From positions 19,987 to 83,986 of the forward strand of contig NZ_JADDRL010000037.1 of assembly GCF_021538895.1 (NCBI RefSeq): a DNA stretch of 64,000 nt, given 5' to 3'. Position 1 is the first letter of the stretch. Each line of letters begins with the position of its first letter. The notes beneath the pieces are model-generated. The model was not told the DNA's origin. It saw nothing but the letters and a program-made list of their open reading frames with translations, and did not search any database. Both the position numbers and the translations under genes were made by a program. This stretch comes from Streptomyces olivochromogenes. GTDB taxonomy: Bacteria; Actinomycetota; Actinomycetes; Streptomycetales; Streptomycetaceae. Shown here one piece after another: positions 48,040 to 56,980 of the stretch.

Positions 48040-49083
48040 TCAGATCGTGGCGGTGTCGATCACGAAGCGGTAGCGGACGTCGCTCGCCACCACCCGCTCG
48101 TACGCCTCGTTGATCTGGTCGGCGCGGATGAGCTCGATCTCGGCGCCCAGGCCGTGCTCGGCGCAGAAGTCGAGCATCGCCTGGGTCTCCGGGATGCCGC
48201 CAATGCCGGAGCTGCTCAGGCTGCGGCGGTTGCCGAACACCGAGGAGAGCAGGATGTGGACCGGCTCCTCGGGGATGCCCACGTTGACCATCGCGCCGTC
48301 GGTGCGCAGCAGCGAGAGGTAGGCGTCGAAGTCGAGCGGCGCCGAGACCGTGTTGAGGATCAGGTCGAAGGTGCCCGCCAGATCCTTGAAGGTGTTCTCG
48401 TCGCCGGTGGCGTAGTAGTGGTCGGCGCCCAGCCGCAGGCCGTCGTCCTTCTTGCGCAGGGACTGCGACAGGACGGTCACCTCCGCGCCGAGCGCGTGCG
48501 CGATCTTCACGCCCATGTGGCCGAGGCCGCCGAGGCCGACGACGGCGACCTTCTTGCCGGGGCCGGCGTTCCAGTGCTTCAGCGGGGAGTACGTGGTGAT
48601 GCCGGCGCAGAGCAGCGGGGCGGCCACGTCCAGGGAGAGGCCGTCGGGGATGCGGACGACGAAGCCCTCGTCGACGACGATGTTCTCGGAGTAGCCGCCG
48701 TAGGTGGGCTCGCCGTCCTTACCGACGGCGTTGTAGGTCCAGACGGGGCCGCCCTTGGAGCAGTACTGCTGCAGGCCGGCCAGGCAGTTGTCGCACTCGC
48801 GGCAGGAGTCGACCATGCAGCCGACGCCCACCCGGTCGCCGACCTGGTACTTCGTGACGCCCGAGCCGACCTCGGAGACGATGCCCGCGATCTCGTGGCC
48901 GGGCACCATCGGGAAGATCGCGGTGCCCCAGCCCTCCCGGGCCTGGTGGATGTCGGAGTGACAGATGCCGGCGAACTTGATGTCGATCAGGACGTCGAAC
49001 TCGCCGACCGGGCGCCGCTCGATCGTGGTCCGCTCCAGCGGGGCCTTCGCGGCGGGCGCGGCATACGCGGCAACAGTGGTCAT
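48040..49083 (-). CDS. Zinc-dependent alcohol dehydrogenase (cinnamyl alcohol dehydrogenase-like)
   Basis: The 347-residue protein has the catalytic-zinc motif GICHSDIHQAREGWG, GHEIAGIVSEVG, the structural-zinc cysteines CRECDNCLAGLQQYC, and the Rossmann motif GLGGLGHMGVK. It belongs to the YahK/AdhC (CAD) branch, typically NADPH-dependent with broad aldehyde-reductase activity. ATG at 49083. It is divergent from an XRE regulator across 170 bases with repeated CTGCGTACG elements, and may be its target. Confidence 0.92.
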   Translation of the reverse strand: MTTVAAYAAPAAKAPLERTTIERRPVGEFDVLIDIKFAGICHSDIHQAREGWGTAIFPMVPGHEIAGIVSEVGSGVTKYQVGDRVGVGCMVDSCRECDNCLAGLQQYCSKGGPVWTYNAVGKDGEPTYGGYSENIVVDEGFVVRIPDGLSLDVAAPLLCAGITTYSPLKHWNAGPGKKVAVVGLGGLGHMGVKIAHALGAEVTVLSQSLRKKDDGLRLGADHYYATGDENTFKDLAGTFDLILNTVSAPLDFDAYLSLLRTDGAMVNVGIPEEPVHILLSSVFGNRRSLSSSGIGGIPETQAMLDFCAEHGLGAEIELIRADQINEAYERVVASDVRYRFVIDTATI

Positions 49084-49182
49084 GGCGGGGTTCTCCTAGT
49101 GGGTCGTGCGCACCCGGCTGCCTTCCCGCCGGGCACACCTCCACCCTGCCTCACGTGCGCGGACATCACCCAGTCCACGCTT

Positions 49183-49235
49183 CTGCGTACGTCCGCCGGT
49201 CCTACCACCGGCGGGGTCAGGCTCCCCTGCGTACG
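49183..49235. promoter_or_regulatory. Direct repeats and hairpin in the ADH/XRE divergent region
   Basis: CTGCGTACG occurs at 49183-49191 and again at 49227-49235, both containing the palindrome CGTACG. Between them an 8-bp inverted repeat (49193-49200 with 49207-49214) is present. The arrangement in a divergent promoter region suggests regulator binding, possibly by the XRE protein. Confidence 0.4.
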
Positions 49236-49253
49236 ACCATGAATACTGGAGGT

Positions 49254-50150
49254 ATGGAAGAACTGCCCGAATCCGCCCCCGCCCGGCCGCTGGACCGGCG
49301 TGCCGAACTCAGCGAGTTCCTGCGCACCCGGCGGGCCCGGCTGAAGCCCGAGGACGTGGGGCTGCCGGACTTCGGGCGGCGCCGCCGGGTGCCCGGGCTG
49401 CGCCGCGAGGAGCTGGCGCAGCTGGCCGGGGTGTCCGTGGCGTACTACACGCGACTGGAGCAGGGCAACGGGCGGAACGTGTCGGTGGAGGTGCTGGACT
49501 CGATCGCGCGGGCGCTGCGGCTGACGGACGCCGAGCACGCGCATCTGACCCACCTCGCCAAGGGCAAGCAGCACAAGCGGAAGGCGTCGGCGCGGCCGCA
49601 GCAGGTGCGCGGCTCGCTGCGACAGCTGCTGGACACGATGGACGGCGTGCCCGCGTACGTGGTGGGGCGGCGGGCGGAGATTCTGGCGTGGAACCGGATG
49701 GCCGCGGCGCTCTTCGGTGACTGGGAGCAACTGCCGGTCGCGGAGCGCAACTGGGCGCGGCTGGTGTTCCTGCACCCTGACTACCACGATCTCTTCGTCG
49801 ACTGGGAGCAGAAGGCGATCGACATCGTCTGCGCCCTGCGGATGGACGCCGGCTGCTATCCCGACGATCCGCGCCTGTCCGCGCTCGTCGGGGAGCTCTC
49901 CGTGAAGAGCGCGGACTTCCGGCGGCTGTGGGCGACGCACGACGTCAAGGAGAAGTCCCACGGGGTCAAGCGGCTGCACCATCCGCTGGTGGGCGAGCTG
50001 TCCCTGAACTTCGAGTCGTTCCGTCTGCCGGACGACAGCGATCAGTCCCTGCTCACCTACCACGCGGAACCGGGCTCACCGTCGGCCGACGGTCTGCGGC
50101 TGCTGGCCAGCTGGGGCAGGGACGCGGCGCGGGTCGTGCCCTCCACCTGA
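49254..50150 (+). CDS. XRE regulator with MmyB-like ligand domain
   Basis: The 298-residue protein has an N-terminal helix-turn-helix (RRVPGLRREELAQLAGVS, then YYTRLEQGNGRNVSVEVLDSIARAL in segments; residues about 35-85) and a C-terminal PAS-like MmyB/MLTR domain (ILAWNRMAAALFGDW, FLHPDYHDLFVDWE, then the LTYHAEPGSPSADGLRLLASW end) that in relatives binds fatty acids. Such regulators commonly control a divergent dehydrogenase, as here. The ATG at 49254 is preceded by GGAGGT at very short distance; an ATG at 49239 is an alternative. Confidence 0.9.
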   Translation: MEELPESAPARPLDRRAELSEFLRTRRARLKPEDVGLPDFGRRRRVPGLRREELAQLAGVSVAYYTRLEQGNGRNVSVEVLDSIARALRLTDAEHAHLTHLAKGKQHKRKASARPQQVRGSLRQLLDTMDGVPAYVVGRRAEILAWNRMAAALFGDWEQLPVAERNWARLVFLHPDYHDLFVDWEQKAIDIVCALRMDAGCYPDDPRLSALVGELSVKSADFRRLWATHDVKEKSHGVKRLHHPLVGELSLNFESFRLPDDSDQSLLTYHAEPGSPSADGLRLLASWGRDAARVVPST

Positions 50151-50178
50151 GGCCACGGCCGCGGCCCCGCCGCCCGGC

Positions 50179-50949
50179 TCACCCCTGGTACGGCGGCGCG
50201 GCCCCCCAGTTCCACTTCGGCACCGGCTGCTCGGCCGGCGGCTTCGCGTCCGGGCCGGAGAAGTACACGGCAAGGCGCGTGCCCCACTCCACGTACGCCA
50301 GGAAGGCCGACCGGAACTCGGCGTCCGTCGGCAGACCGGCCTCGTCCGCCGCGTCCTGGACGAGGTTGACCCAGCGCCGCCGCTGGGGCTCGGTGATGTG
50401 CTTGCCGAAGTGCTTGGCGACCATGTGCCCGTGACCGCCCTGGGTCTCGGAGTACCGGGCGGGCCCGCCGAAGACCTCGCCGAGCCACAGGGCCACATGG
50501 GCGGCGTGCTCGGCGGCCAGACCGGCGAAGAGCGGGGCCAGGAGGTCGTCCTTGAGGACCTTGTCGTAGAAGACCTCGGTCAGCCGGGCGAAGGCGTCCG
50601 CGCCGCCCGCCCAGTCGTAGAGGCTGGGGCCGGCCGAGCCCGTGCCGTGGACCGGGGTCGGCGCGTAGTGGCGCATCTCCTCGATGTTCTCGACGTAGGG
50701 GCGGATCTCGGCGAGGAACGGCGGGAAGTGCTCCGAGGTACGGAAGCCCTCCAGGTGGTCCCGCGTCGAGGTCCAGGTGATGCGCAGGACGTAGTGCTCG
50801 GCGTCCTCCTCGCAGCGCGTCAGCTCGTAGTCGACGCACTGCGGCGCCGCCGCCAGCCGGGCGGCGGCACGGGTGTAGGCGGCCAGGAACTCGGCCGACC
50901 GCTGCTCGGGGATCTGATACCGGATGTATTCGACCGTGTGAGCTGTCAT
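50179..50949 (-). CDS. Antibiotic monooxygenase-truncated haemoglobin fusion
   Basis: The 256-residue protein joins an N-terminal ABM domain (about residues 1-100; ferredoxin-like, VEYIRYQIPEQRSAEFLAAY and HYVLRITWTS) to a group II truncated haemoglobin (about 108-235: YDWAGGADAFARLTEVFYDKVL with the B10 Tyr, QGGHGHMVAKHFGKH with the haem-ligating His, and YVEWGTRLA with the conserved Trp). Such chimeras have been described in Streptomyces avermitilis. Likely roles are NO/O2 chemistry coupled to oxidation of a small molecule. ATG at 50949. It lies downstream of the subtilase terminator, so it has its own promoter. Confidence 0.9.
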   Translation of the reverse strand: MTAHTVEYIRYQIPEQRSAEFLAAYTRAAARLAAAPQCVDYELTRCEEDAEHYVLRITWTSTRDHLEGFRTSEHFPPFLAEIRPYVENIEEMRHYAPTPVHGTGSAGPSLYDWAGGADAFARLTEVFYDKVLKDDLLAPLFAGLAAEHAAHVALWLGEVFGGPARYSETQGGHGHMVAKHFGKHITEPQRRRWVNLVQDAADEAGLPTDAEFRSAFLAYVEWGTRLAVYFSGPDAKPPAEQPVPKWNWGAAPPYQG

Positions 50950-50964
50950 GCCCGCACACAAACA

Positions 50965-51005
50965 CGAACGGCCCGCCGGAAGCTGCTCTTCCGGCGGGCC
51001 GTTCG
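50965..51005 (-). terminator. Terminator after the subtilase gene
   Basis: A perfect 18-bp stem (50965-50982 with 50988-51005) with a five-base loop follows the subtilase stop (51032) on the minus strand. It is the strongest hairpin in the window and also lies only 16 bases upstream of the haemoglobin-fusion start, so that gene's promoter would have to overlap it or lie within the hairpin region. Confidence 0.9.
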
Positions 51006-51031
51006 CTGTCGGCCTACTCAGGCACTACGCC

Positions 51032-54000
51032 TCACTTGCCGTAGTACGCGTTGTAGATCGAGATCGTCGACTTGTTGCCCTTCTTGTCGGCGATCTTGGC
51101 GTGGAAGGAGATGGCCTTGCCCTTGGCCGGGTTCTTGACGGTGATCTTGCCGTGGCGGACCTCGACCTTCTTCCAGGTCTGGCCGTAGTCGTACGACACG
51201 TACACCGCCAGCGACTTCAGGTTGCGGCCGGCGGCCGAGCCCTCGACGGTGACCGGGAAGGTGACCAACTTGCCGGCCTCGACGCGGCTGTCCAGGCCGG
51301 TGTTGGCGTTGAAGCGGACCGTGGAGGCGGCGAGCTTGGCCGGGCTGGTGCCGGACGGCTTCTTCGAGTGGAAGGTGAAGCTCGCGTCGATCCGCGTGGA
51401 GGCGGCCGCGATCTTGACCGTGCGCTTGACCGAGGTGGTCAGCTTGTACTCGGCGTCACCGGCCGGGACCTTGAAGGTCTCGCCGCCGATCAGCGGGTCC
51501 TCGTTGGAGCCGACCTTGGTCCCGTTGCGGTACAGGGTCGTGTTCACCGAGGTGTAGTTCGACGAGCCGACGTTCTGACGGCCGTCGGCGTACAGCGGCA
51601 GCAGGCCGGAGATCTCGTTGCCGTCGCGGTACAGACCGAAGGTGGAGTTCAGGTGCGGGCCGAAGACCGCGGTGTTGACCGTCTTGTCGTAGGTCTTGCC
51701 CGCGCTGTAGGCCTGGCTGCCCACCGAGTAGAAGGCCTCGGCGATCGGGAAGCCGTCCGGGTCGACCCCGCCGTCCTGCTCGAAGTCGAACTCCCACTTC
51801 ACGCCGCCCTGCGCCGACAGGTGCAGGGTGCGGGTGGCGGGGAGGGACTGCTGGATGCTGATCGAGGAGGCACCGCTGCTCTGGGGCAGCCAGCCGACCG
51901 CGCCGAGCGAGCCCTTCTTGTTGCTGGCCGCGGCACCCAGGTGGGCCTTCACCGTGGCCAGGTCGGCGGCCTTGTAGTGCTTGGTGTAACCGGTGGCGAG
52001 CTGCTTGACGTTGCCGCCGACGACGGTGGCGTACTCCTCGCTGTCACCCTTGGTCCAGTGCCCGTCCCACTGCTGGTAGAGCGAACCGTCGGTGATCTGC
52101 GGGCCGAGACCCGCGGTGTGGAAGTTCTCGTACGAGTCCAGGAACCAGCCGAAGCCGTACGAGCCGTCGCCCACCGAGATGTCGAACTCCGGCGAGGCGA
52201 ACGCCGACTTGGCGGCCGCGTCGGGGACGGTGATGTCCACCGGCTTGGCCTTGCTCGCGTCCAGCGTGATCGTCGTGTTCTTGGTGACGGTCAGCTTCGG
52301 CTGCGCGATCCAGTCGATGCCCTTGGTGGCGTCCTTCGGGTCCACGAAGAACGCGGAGTTGAGGATGTACGTGCCCTTGGGCGCGCGCACCTTCACCGTG
52401 CCGGAGGCGTCGTAGGGCGCGTAGCCCTTGCCGCCGGCCAGGCCCGCGACGCCGGCCAGGTCGGCGTTGTAGTTCGGCGTCGGCTTCCCGTCCCGCCCGA
52501 TGAACTTCAGCGTGACGTCGTACGACTCGACCTCGCGCTGCACCGCGGCGGCCGCGCGGACGCTCTGGCCGCCGCCGGTCGCGGTCACGTAGGCGGAGTA
52601 GGCGCCGTCGAGGGTGCCGCCCAGCTTGGTGTTGACAGTGAGGTCGACGGTGGCCTTGCCGTGGGCCGGGACGGTGACCTTCGTCGCGCCCAGCTTGAAG
52701 AAGCCCGCCGGTGCCGCCTGGCCCTTGGGGTTGCTGCCCGTGGCGGACAGGTCGAGCGTGACGTCCTTGTCACCGAGGTTGCGGTAGGCGACCTGCTTGG
52801 TGACCGGCTTGTCGTCGGTGTGCGGCCACTGCTGCACACCGAAGCTCACCGAGACCGGGTCGGCGATCACGCTCTGCTTGATGGCCTTGTCGACCTGGAT
52901 CCGGCCCGAACCCTGCTGGAACGGCGTGTACTTGCCGTCCTTCGCGGAGCCGGTCAGGGCCGCCTTCAGCTCGGCGTAGCCCCAGTCGGGGTGCTCCTGC
53001 TTCAGGATCGCGGCGGCGCCCGCGACGTGCGGCGTGGCCATCGACGTACCGGAGATGGTCAGGTAGCCCTCGGGCTTCTCACCGACCTCCTTGTCGATGA
53101 CGCTGCCCTTGGCCGCGGCGGCGGTGATGTCCACGCCGGGCGCGGTGACGTCCGGCTTGATGGCGCCGTCGCCGACGCGCGGGCCGGTCGAGGAGAAGTC
53201 GGCCAGCTTGTCCTTCTTGTCGACGGCGCCGACGGTGATCGCGGCGTCCGCGCTGCCCGGCGAACCGATCGACTCGGGGCCCTCGTTGCCCGCGGCGATC
53301 GCGAACAGGATGCCCTTGTCGGCGGAGAGCTTGTTGACCTCGGCTTCGAGCGGGTCGATCTCCGGGGTGTCGTAACCGCCCAGGCTCAGGTTGATGACGG
53401 AGGCGCCCTGCTGGGCCGCCCACTCCATACCGGCGATGATGCCGGAGTCGTCACCGGAGCCGGTGTCGTCGAGGACCTTGCCGTTGAGGATCTTCGCGTC
53501 GGGCGCGACACCCTTGTACTTGCCGCCCGACTTGGCGCCGGTGCCCGCCACGATGGACGCGACGTGCGTGCCGTGGCCGAAGTGGTCCGTGGCGTCGGCG
53601 GCGCCCGAGAAGTTCTTGGCCTCGATCACCTGGTCCTTGAGGTCCGGGTGCGTCGCGTCGACACCCGTGTCCAGGACGGCGATCTTCACGCCCTTGCCGG
53701 TGTAGCCGGCCGCCCACGCCTTGGGGGCGCCGATCTGCGGCACGGACTTGTCGAGGCTGGCCTTGCGGACGCCGTCGAGCCAGACGTGCGCGATGCCGGA
53801 GGCGGCCTTGTCGCCGTTGGTGACCGCGTCCCACAGCTCGGGCGTGTCCTTGACCGGGGTCTGCACCGCGTCCGCGTTCAACGCCTTCAGGCTGCGGCGC
53901 AGGGTGCCCGCGTCCCGGACGTCGGCCTTGGTCGCCGTGGCGGCGCCGCTGTAGCCGACGATGACCTTCAGGCCCTTCTTCAGGGACTTGCGGGTGGCGG

Positions 54001-54352
54001 CCTTGTTCAGCTCGGTGACGTCGAACAGCCGCCGGTCCAGCTTGCCGACGGCGACCAGGCGGGCCGCGTCGGAGGGGATGACGAGGGTGTGCCCGTCGAC
54101 CTTGCGGACCTCGAAGGGTATGTGCTCGCGTCCCTTGGCCCGCTCCAGGCCGACGACGCGGCCCTTGCCGTCGACGGCGACCCGGTCGCCGGTGATCAGG
54201 GTGATGCGGTGCTTCGCGGTGAGGGCCGAGGCGGCGGTGTCGGCGCGCTGCTCGGACTTCGCCGACGCCGGGGTGGTCATTCCTGCGGCGAGGGCGACGG
54301 CTGCGGCCGTGGCCACTGTGGCCGCGGCCGCATTCTTCACTTGTCTGCGCAA
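51032..54352 (-). CDS. Large secreted S8 subtilisin-like protease
   Basis: The 1106-residue pre-pro-protein has a signal peptide (about 1-32), a propeptide region, then a subtilase domain with Asp228 (AVLDTGVD), His260 (HGHGTHVAS), oxyanion Asn355 (AAGNEGP) and Ser437 (GTSMATPHVAG). A long C-terminal half of beta-rich Ig-like domains follows, with a final segment similar to those of other large Streptomyces subtilases. No sorting signal is seen, so it is released or non-covalently bound. The start is a TTG at 54352 with GGGGGAG just upstream; a GTG at 54340 is possible. It is monocistronic between two hairpins. Confidence 0.93.
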   Translation of the reverse strand: MRRQVKNAAAATVATAAAVALAAGMTTPASAKSEQRADTAASALTAKHRITLITGDRVAVDGKGRVVGLERAKGREHIPFEVRKVDGHTLVIPSDAARLVAVGKLDRRLFDVTELNKAATRKSLKKGLKVIVGYSGAATATKADVRDAGTLRRSLKALNADAVQTPVKDTPELWDAVTNGDKAASGIAHVWLDGVRKASLDKSVPQIGAPKAWAAGYTGKGVKIAVLDTGVDATHPDLKDQVIEAKNFSGAADATDHFGHGTHVASIVAGTGAKSGGKYKGVAPDAKILNGKVLDDTGSGDDSGIIAGMEWAAQQGASVINLSLGGYDTPEIDPLEAEVNKLSADKGILFAIAAGNEGPESIGSPGSADAAITVGAVDKKDKLADFSSTGPRVGDGAIKPDVTAPGVDITAAAAKGSVIDKEVGEKPEGYLTISGTSMATPHVAGAAAILKQEHPDWGYAELKAALTGSAKDGKYTPFQQGSGRIQVDKAIKQSVIADPVSVSFGVQQWPHTDDKPVTKQVAYRNLGDKDVTLDLSATGSNPKGQAAPAGFFKLGATKVTVPAHGKATVDLTVNTKLGGTLDGAYSAYVTATGGGQSVRAAAAVQREVESYDVTLKFIGRDGKPTPNYNADLAGVAGLAGGKGYAPYDASGTVKVRAPKGTYILNSAFFVDPKDATKGIDWIAQPKLTVTKNTTITLDASKAKPVDITVPDAAAKSAFASPEFDISVGDGSYGFGWFLDSYENFHTAGLGPQITDGSLYQQWDGHWTKGDSEEYATVVGGNVKQLATGYTKHYKAADLATVKAHLGAAASNKKGSLGAVGWLPQSSGASSISIQQSLPATRTLHLSAQGGVKWEFDFEQDGGVDPDGFPIAEAFYSVGSQAYSAGKTYDKTVNTAVFGPHLNSTFGLYRDGNEISGLLPLYADGRQNVGSSNYTSVNTTLYRNGTKVGSNEDPLIGGETFKVPAGDAEYKLTTSVKRTVKIAAASTRIDASFTFHSKKPSGTSPAKLAASTVRFNANTGLDSRVEAGKLVTFPVTVEGSAAGRNLKSLAVYVSYDYGQTWKKVEVRHGKITVKNPAKGKAISFHAKIADKKGNKSTISIYNAYYGK

Positions 54353-54430
54353 AACTCCCCCTGGAGATGGAGTGCCGGGCGAATTTCCCCGTTCACCCGG
54401 CCGGGGGCAGCTTCGTACGCATGAGCGTCG

Positions 54431-54461
54431 ACCCCCCGGACTTGGCAGTATGCCGGGGGGT
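54431..54461 (-). terminator. Terminator after the MacB-type ABC operon
   Basis: A 9-bp perfect stem (54431-54439 with 54453-54461) with a 13-base loop lies downstream of the ATPase stop (54583) and 79 bases upstream of the subtilase start. The rest of the 230-base gap holds GTTACG twice, 22 bases apart (54514-54519 and 54536-54541), on the ABC side of this hairpin. Confidence 0.6.
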
Positions 54462-54582
54462 GATCTGACGGCTCAATAGATGAGAGGAGGGTGTGAAAGC
54501 GCTACCGCGAACTGTTACGCGCCGGGTGGAACACCGTTACGAAACCGAGAAGTTGCGCGCCGCGAGTCGGCGTGTCGCGCCC

Positions 54583-55266
54583 TCAGGCGCCCGCGTTCTC
54601 TCTCACGGTGATCTTTCCCTTGCGGATCGTGGCCAGCCGCTGGGCCTTCTTCGCGATCGCGGAGTCGTGGGTGACCATGATGAAGGTCAACCCGTGCTCC
54701 TTCCACATGCGTTCGAGTACGTCCATGATCTCGTCACGCATGCCCTCGTCGAGGTTGCCGGTGGGCTCGTCGGCGAGCAGCACCTTCGGCTTCTTGACCA
54801 GCGCACGGGCGATGGCGACGCGCTGCTGCTGGCCGCCGGACAGCTCGGAGGGCAGATGCCCGAGCCGCTCCCCCAGCCCGACCGACTTCAGCGCCTCGGC
54901 GGCCTGTTCGCGCCGGTCCCGCGCCTTCACACCGAGCGGTACGAGAGCGGTTTCGACGTTCTCCTGCGCGGTGAGCGTGGGGATGAGGTTGAAGGACTGG
55001 AAGACGAAGCCGATGTTCTCGCTGCGCACTCGGGTCAGCCGGGCCTCGGGAAGCTTGGCCAAGTCCGTGCCGTCCAGGACGACTTCGCCGGAGGTGGGGC
55101 GGTCCAGGCCGCCGAGCATTTGCAGCAGCGTGGATTTGCCGCCGCCGGTGGGGCCCTGGATGACCAGGCGGTCACCGTCCCCGATGGTGAGGTCTATGCC
55201 GTCGAGGGCGTGAACGGTCTCCTTGCCCTTGATGTAGCGCTTGGTCACGTTTCTGAGGTCGTACAT
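54583..55266 (-). CDS. ABC transporter ATP-binding protein (MacB/LolD type)
   Basis: The 227-residue ATPase has Walker A GPTGGGKST, signature LSGGQQQRVAIARAL, and Walker B KVLLADEPTGNLD. The short size and the FVFQSFNLIPTLTAQENV segment are typical of MacB/FtsE/LolD-type subunits. It works with the FtsX-fold permease encoded 79 bases upstream. The ATG at 55266 has an AGGAG site. Such systems drive periplasmic-side mechanical work or efflux rather than import. Confidence 0.92.
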   Translation of the reverse strand: MYDLRNVTKRYIKGKETVHALDGIDLTIGDGDRLVIQGPTGGGKSTLLQMLGGLDRPTSGEVVLDGTDLAKLPEARLTRVRSENIGFVFQSFNLIPTLTAQENVETALVPLGVKARDRREQAAEALKSVGLGERLGHLPSELSGGQQQRVAIARALVKKPKVLLADEPTGNLDEGMRDEIMDVLERMWKEHGLTFIMVTHDSAIAKKAQRLATIRKGKITVRENAGA

Positions 55267-55345
55267 GGTGGCTCCTGAGATCGTCTTTGGCTGCGGGGCG
55301 GCGGGGCAGCGGGGGTGCAACGGCCGGCCCCGCCGAGAGGCTGGG

Positions 55346-56812
55346 CTACTCCACGCGCCGCAGGGCGTCCGCCGGGCGCAGCCTCGACGCCCGCCAGCCG
55401 CCGAACGCGCCCGCGATCAGACCGCCCGCCACCGCGAGCCCCACCGCCAGCACGATCGTGGTGACGCTCACCGGGGCCGTGAGGGCGACCTCCAGCGTCT
55501 TGGCCGTGCGGCCGGGACCGCCGGGGAAACCGCCACCGCCGCCCGGGCCGCCGTCGATGCCCCCGGCACCACCTCCGGCGCCGCCGCCGAGTTGGGCCTG
55601 CAGGCTGGGGCTGATCGCGGTGACCGCGTACGCTCCGGCCAGGCCGAGGGCGATGCCGAGGGCGCCGCCGACCAGGCCGTTGACGACGGCCTCGCCGACC
55701 ACCTGGCGGGTCACCCGGCCCGACTTCCAGCCGAGCGCCTTGAGCGTGCCGAACTCGCGCACGCGGCGGGAGACGGCGGAGGAGGTGAGCAGGCCGGCGA
55801 CCAGGAACGCGGCCACGAGCACCGCGATGGACAGCCACTTGCCGACGTTGGTCGCGAGGGAGGAGGCCGTGGACAGGGAGCCGGAGACGGTGTCCGCGAG
55901 GTCGGCGGAGGTGGTGACCGTCGTACCCGAGACGTTCTTCTGGATCGCCGACTTGACGCTGCCGATCCGCTGCGAGTCGGTCGCCTTGACGTAGATCGTG
56001 GTGACCTTGTTCTTCGAGTCGCTGAGCGTCTGCGCCTGCTTGAGCGGGATGTACAGGTTGGCCGCCGGGTCACCGCTGTCGGCGGTGGCGATGCCGATCA
56101 CCTCGAACTTGACGCCCTTGACGGTGACGGTGGAGCCGACCTTGTACTTCTTCTCCTTGGCGTAGGCGGAGTCGGCGACGACGACCTTGGCGTCGGTCTC
56201 CGTCGTCCTGAACGTTCGGCCGCTGGTGATCTTCGAGGAGGTCAGCGGGCCGAGGGCCGGCTTGGTGACGTCGGTGCCGTAGACGGAATAGTTGTTGACG
56301 TCGAAGTCGGCGCCGCCGCCCAGCACTTCGCCCGGCGGCTGAGCGGTCGCGCCGGGGCCGCCCTGCTGGGCGTTGCCGTCGCCCTTCTGCTGGAACTGGC
56401 CCCGCTTGAACTGGCCGCTGACCTTGATGACCTGGAGGCTCAGCCCGCCGACCGCGTCCGAGACGCCGGACTGCGCGCCGACCTTGGTCACCGTCGAGGT
56501 GGACAGCGTCTGGAAGCCCTGCACCATGACGCGGTCGCTGCTCTGGCTGGAGTCGTCGTCGTTGCCCCGCGCGTCGAACTGGAAGCGGGGACGCTGGGCG
56601 GCGCCGTCGGCGGCGGACGCCGCCTTGGTGACGGTCATGTCCGTCCCGAGGCCGTAGAGCGACTGCAGGACCTTGTCCTGTGCCTTCCCCATGCCGTTGG
56701 ACACGGAGTTGACCACGATGACCAGCGCGATGCCCAGCGCGAGGCCGGAGGCGACGACGAGGGCCGCCTTTCTGCGGCGGCGCAGTTCGCGCCTCAGGTA
56801 GGTGAAGAACAT
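55346..56812 (-). CDS. MacB/FtsX-type ABC permease
   Basis: The 488-residue permease has one N-terminal helix (about 17-38), a large extracytoplasmic domain (about 40-320; Gln/Gly-rich in part, QQKGDGNAQQGGPG), then three C-terminal helices, with the MacB-PCD and FtsX fold pattern (SSAVSRRVREFGTLKALGWKSGRV). A Gly-rich loop (GGGAGGGAGGIDGG) lies between the last helices. ATG at 56812. Upstream are three 11-bp-spaced CGATAAG-type repeats, probable response-regulator sites. No two-component genes are adjacent. Confidence 0.9.
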   Translation of the reverse strand: MFFTYLRRELRRRRKAALVVASGLALGIALVIVVNSVSNGMGKAQDKVLQSLYGLGTDMTVTKAASAADGAAQRPRFQFDARGNDDDSSQSSDRVMVQGFQTLSTSTVTKVGAQSGVSDAVGGLSLQVIKVSGQFKRGQFQQKGDGNAQQGGPGATAQPPGEVLGGGADFDVNNYSVYGTDVTKPALGPLTSSKITSGRTFRTTETDAKVVVADSAYAKEKKYKVGSTVTVKGVKFEVIGIATADSGDPAANLYIPLKQAQTLSDSKNKVTTIYVKATDSQRIGSVKSAIQKNVSGTTVTTSADLADTVSGSLSTASSLATNVGKWLSIAVLVAAFLVAGLLTSSAVSRRVREFGTLKALGWKSGRVTRQVVGEAVVNGLVGGALGIALGLAGAYAVTAISPSLQAQLGGGAGGGAGGIDGGPGGGGGFPGGPGRTAKTLEVALTAPVSVTTIVLAVGLAVAGGLIAGAFGGWRASRLRPADALRRVE

Positions 56813-56844
56813 GGCCCGCAAGTTAGGGACGCACCGTGATGACT

Positions 56845-56873
56845 CGATAAGGCAGCGATAAGAGAACGATGAG
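56845..56873. promoter_or_regulatory. Three phased CGATAAG repeats upstream of the ABC permease
   Basis: CGATAAG (56845-56851), CGATAAG (56856-56862) and CGATGAG (56867-56873) recur with an exact 11-base period, 33-61 bases upstream of the ATG at 56812. Eleven-base direct repeats are the usual binding arrangement of OmpR/PhoB-type response regulators. A separate 9-nt tandem (GAAGGCTGC, three copies, about 56872-56898) follows directly. Confidence 0.55.
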
Positions 56874-56927
56874 AAGGCTGCGAAGGCTGCGAAGGCTGTG
56901 GCCGACCCCGGAAGGGGCTCGGAAACG

Positions 56928-56959
56928 CCGATGCCGCCCCTCACCGGGGGCGGCATCGG
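56928..56959 (-). terminator. Terminator after the L,D-transpeptidase gene
   Basis: A perfect 13-bp stem (56928-56940 with 56947-56959) with a six-base loop lies 21 bases after the transpeptidase stop on the minus strand. Confidence 0.9.
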
Positions 56960-56980
56960 TCCAGCTGTGGGAGGGCTGTG

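Noticed and set aside
50948..54424. Long plus-strand open frame antisense to the subtilase
   Set aside because: The minus strand encodes a complete subtilase with catalytic triad; the plus-strand frame has no start signal or known motif.
54481..54582. LacI-type operator around GAAAGCGCT and a response-regulator box from the two GTTACG copies
   Set aside because: The GAAAGCGCT element is not symmetric enough, and two hexamers 22 bases apart are weak evidence on their own.
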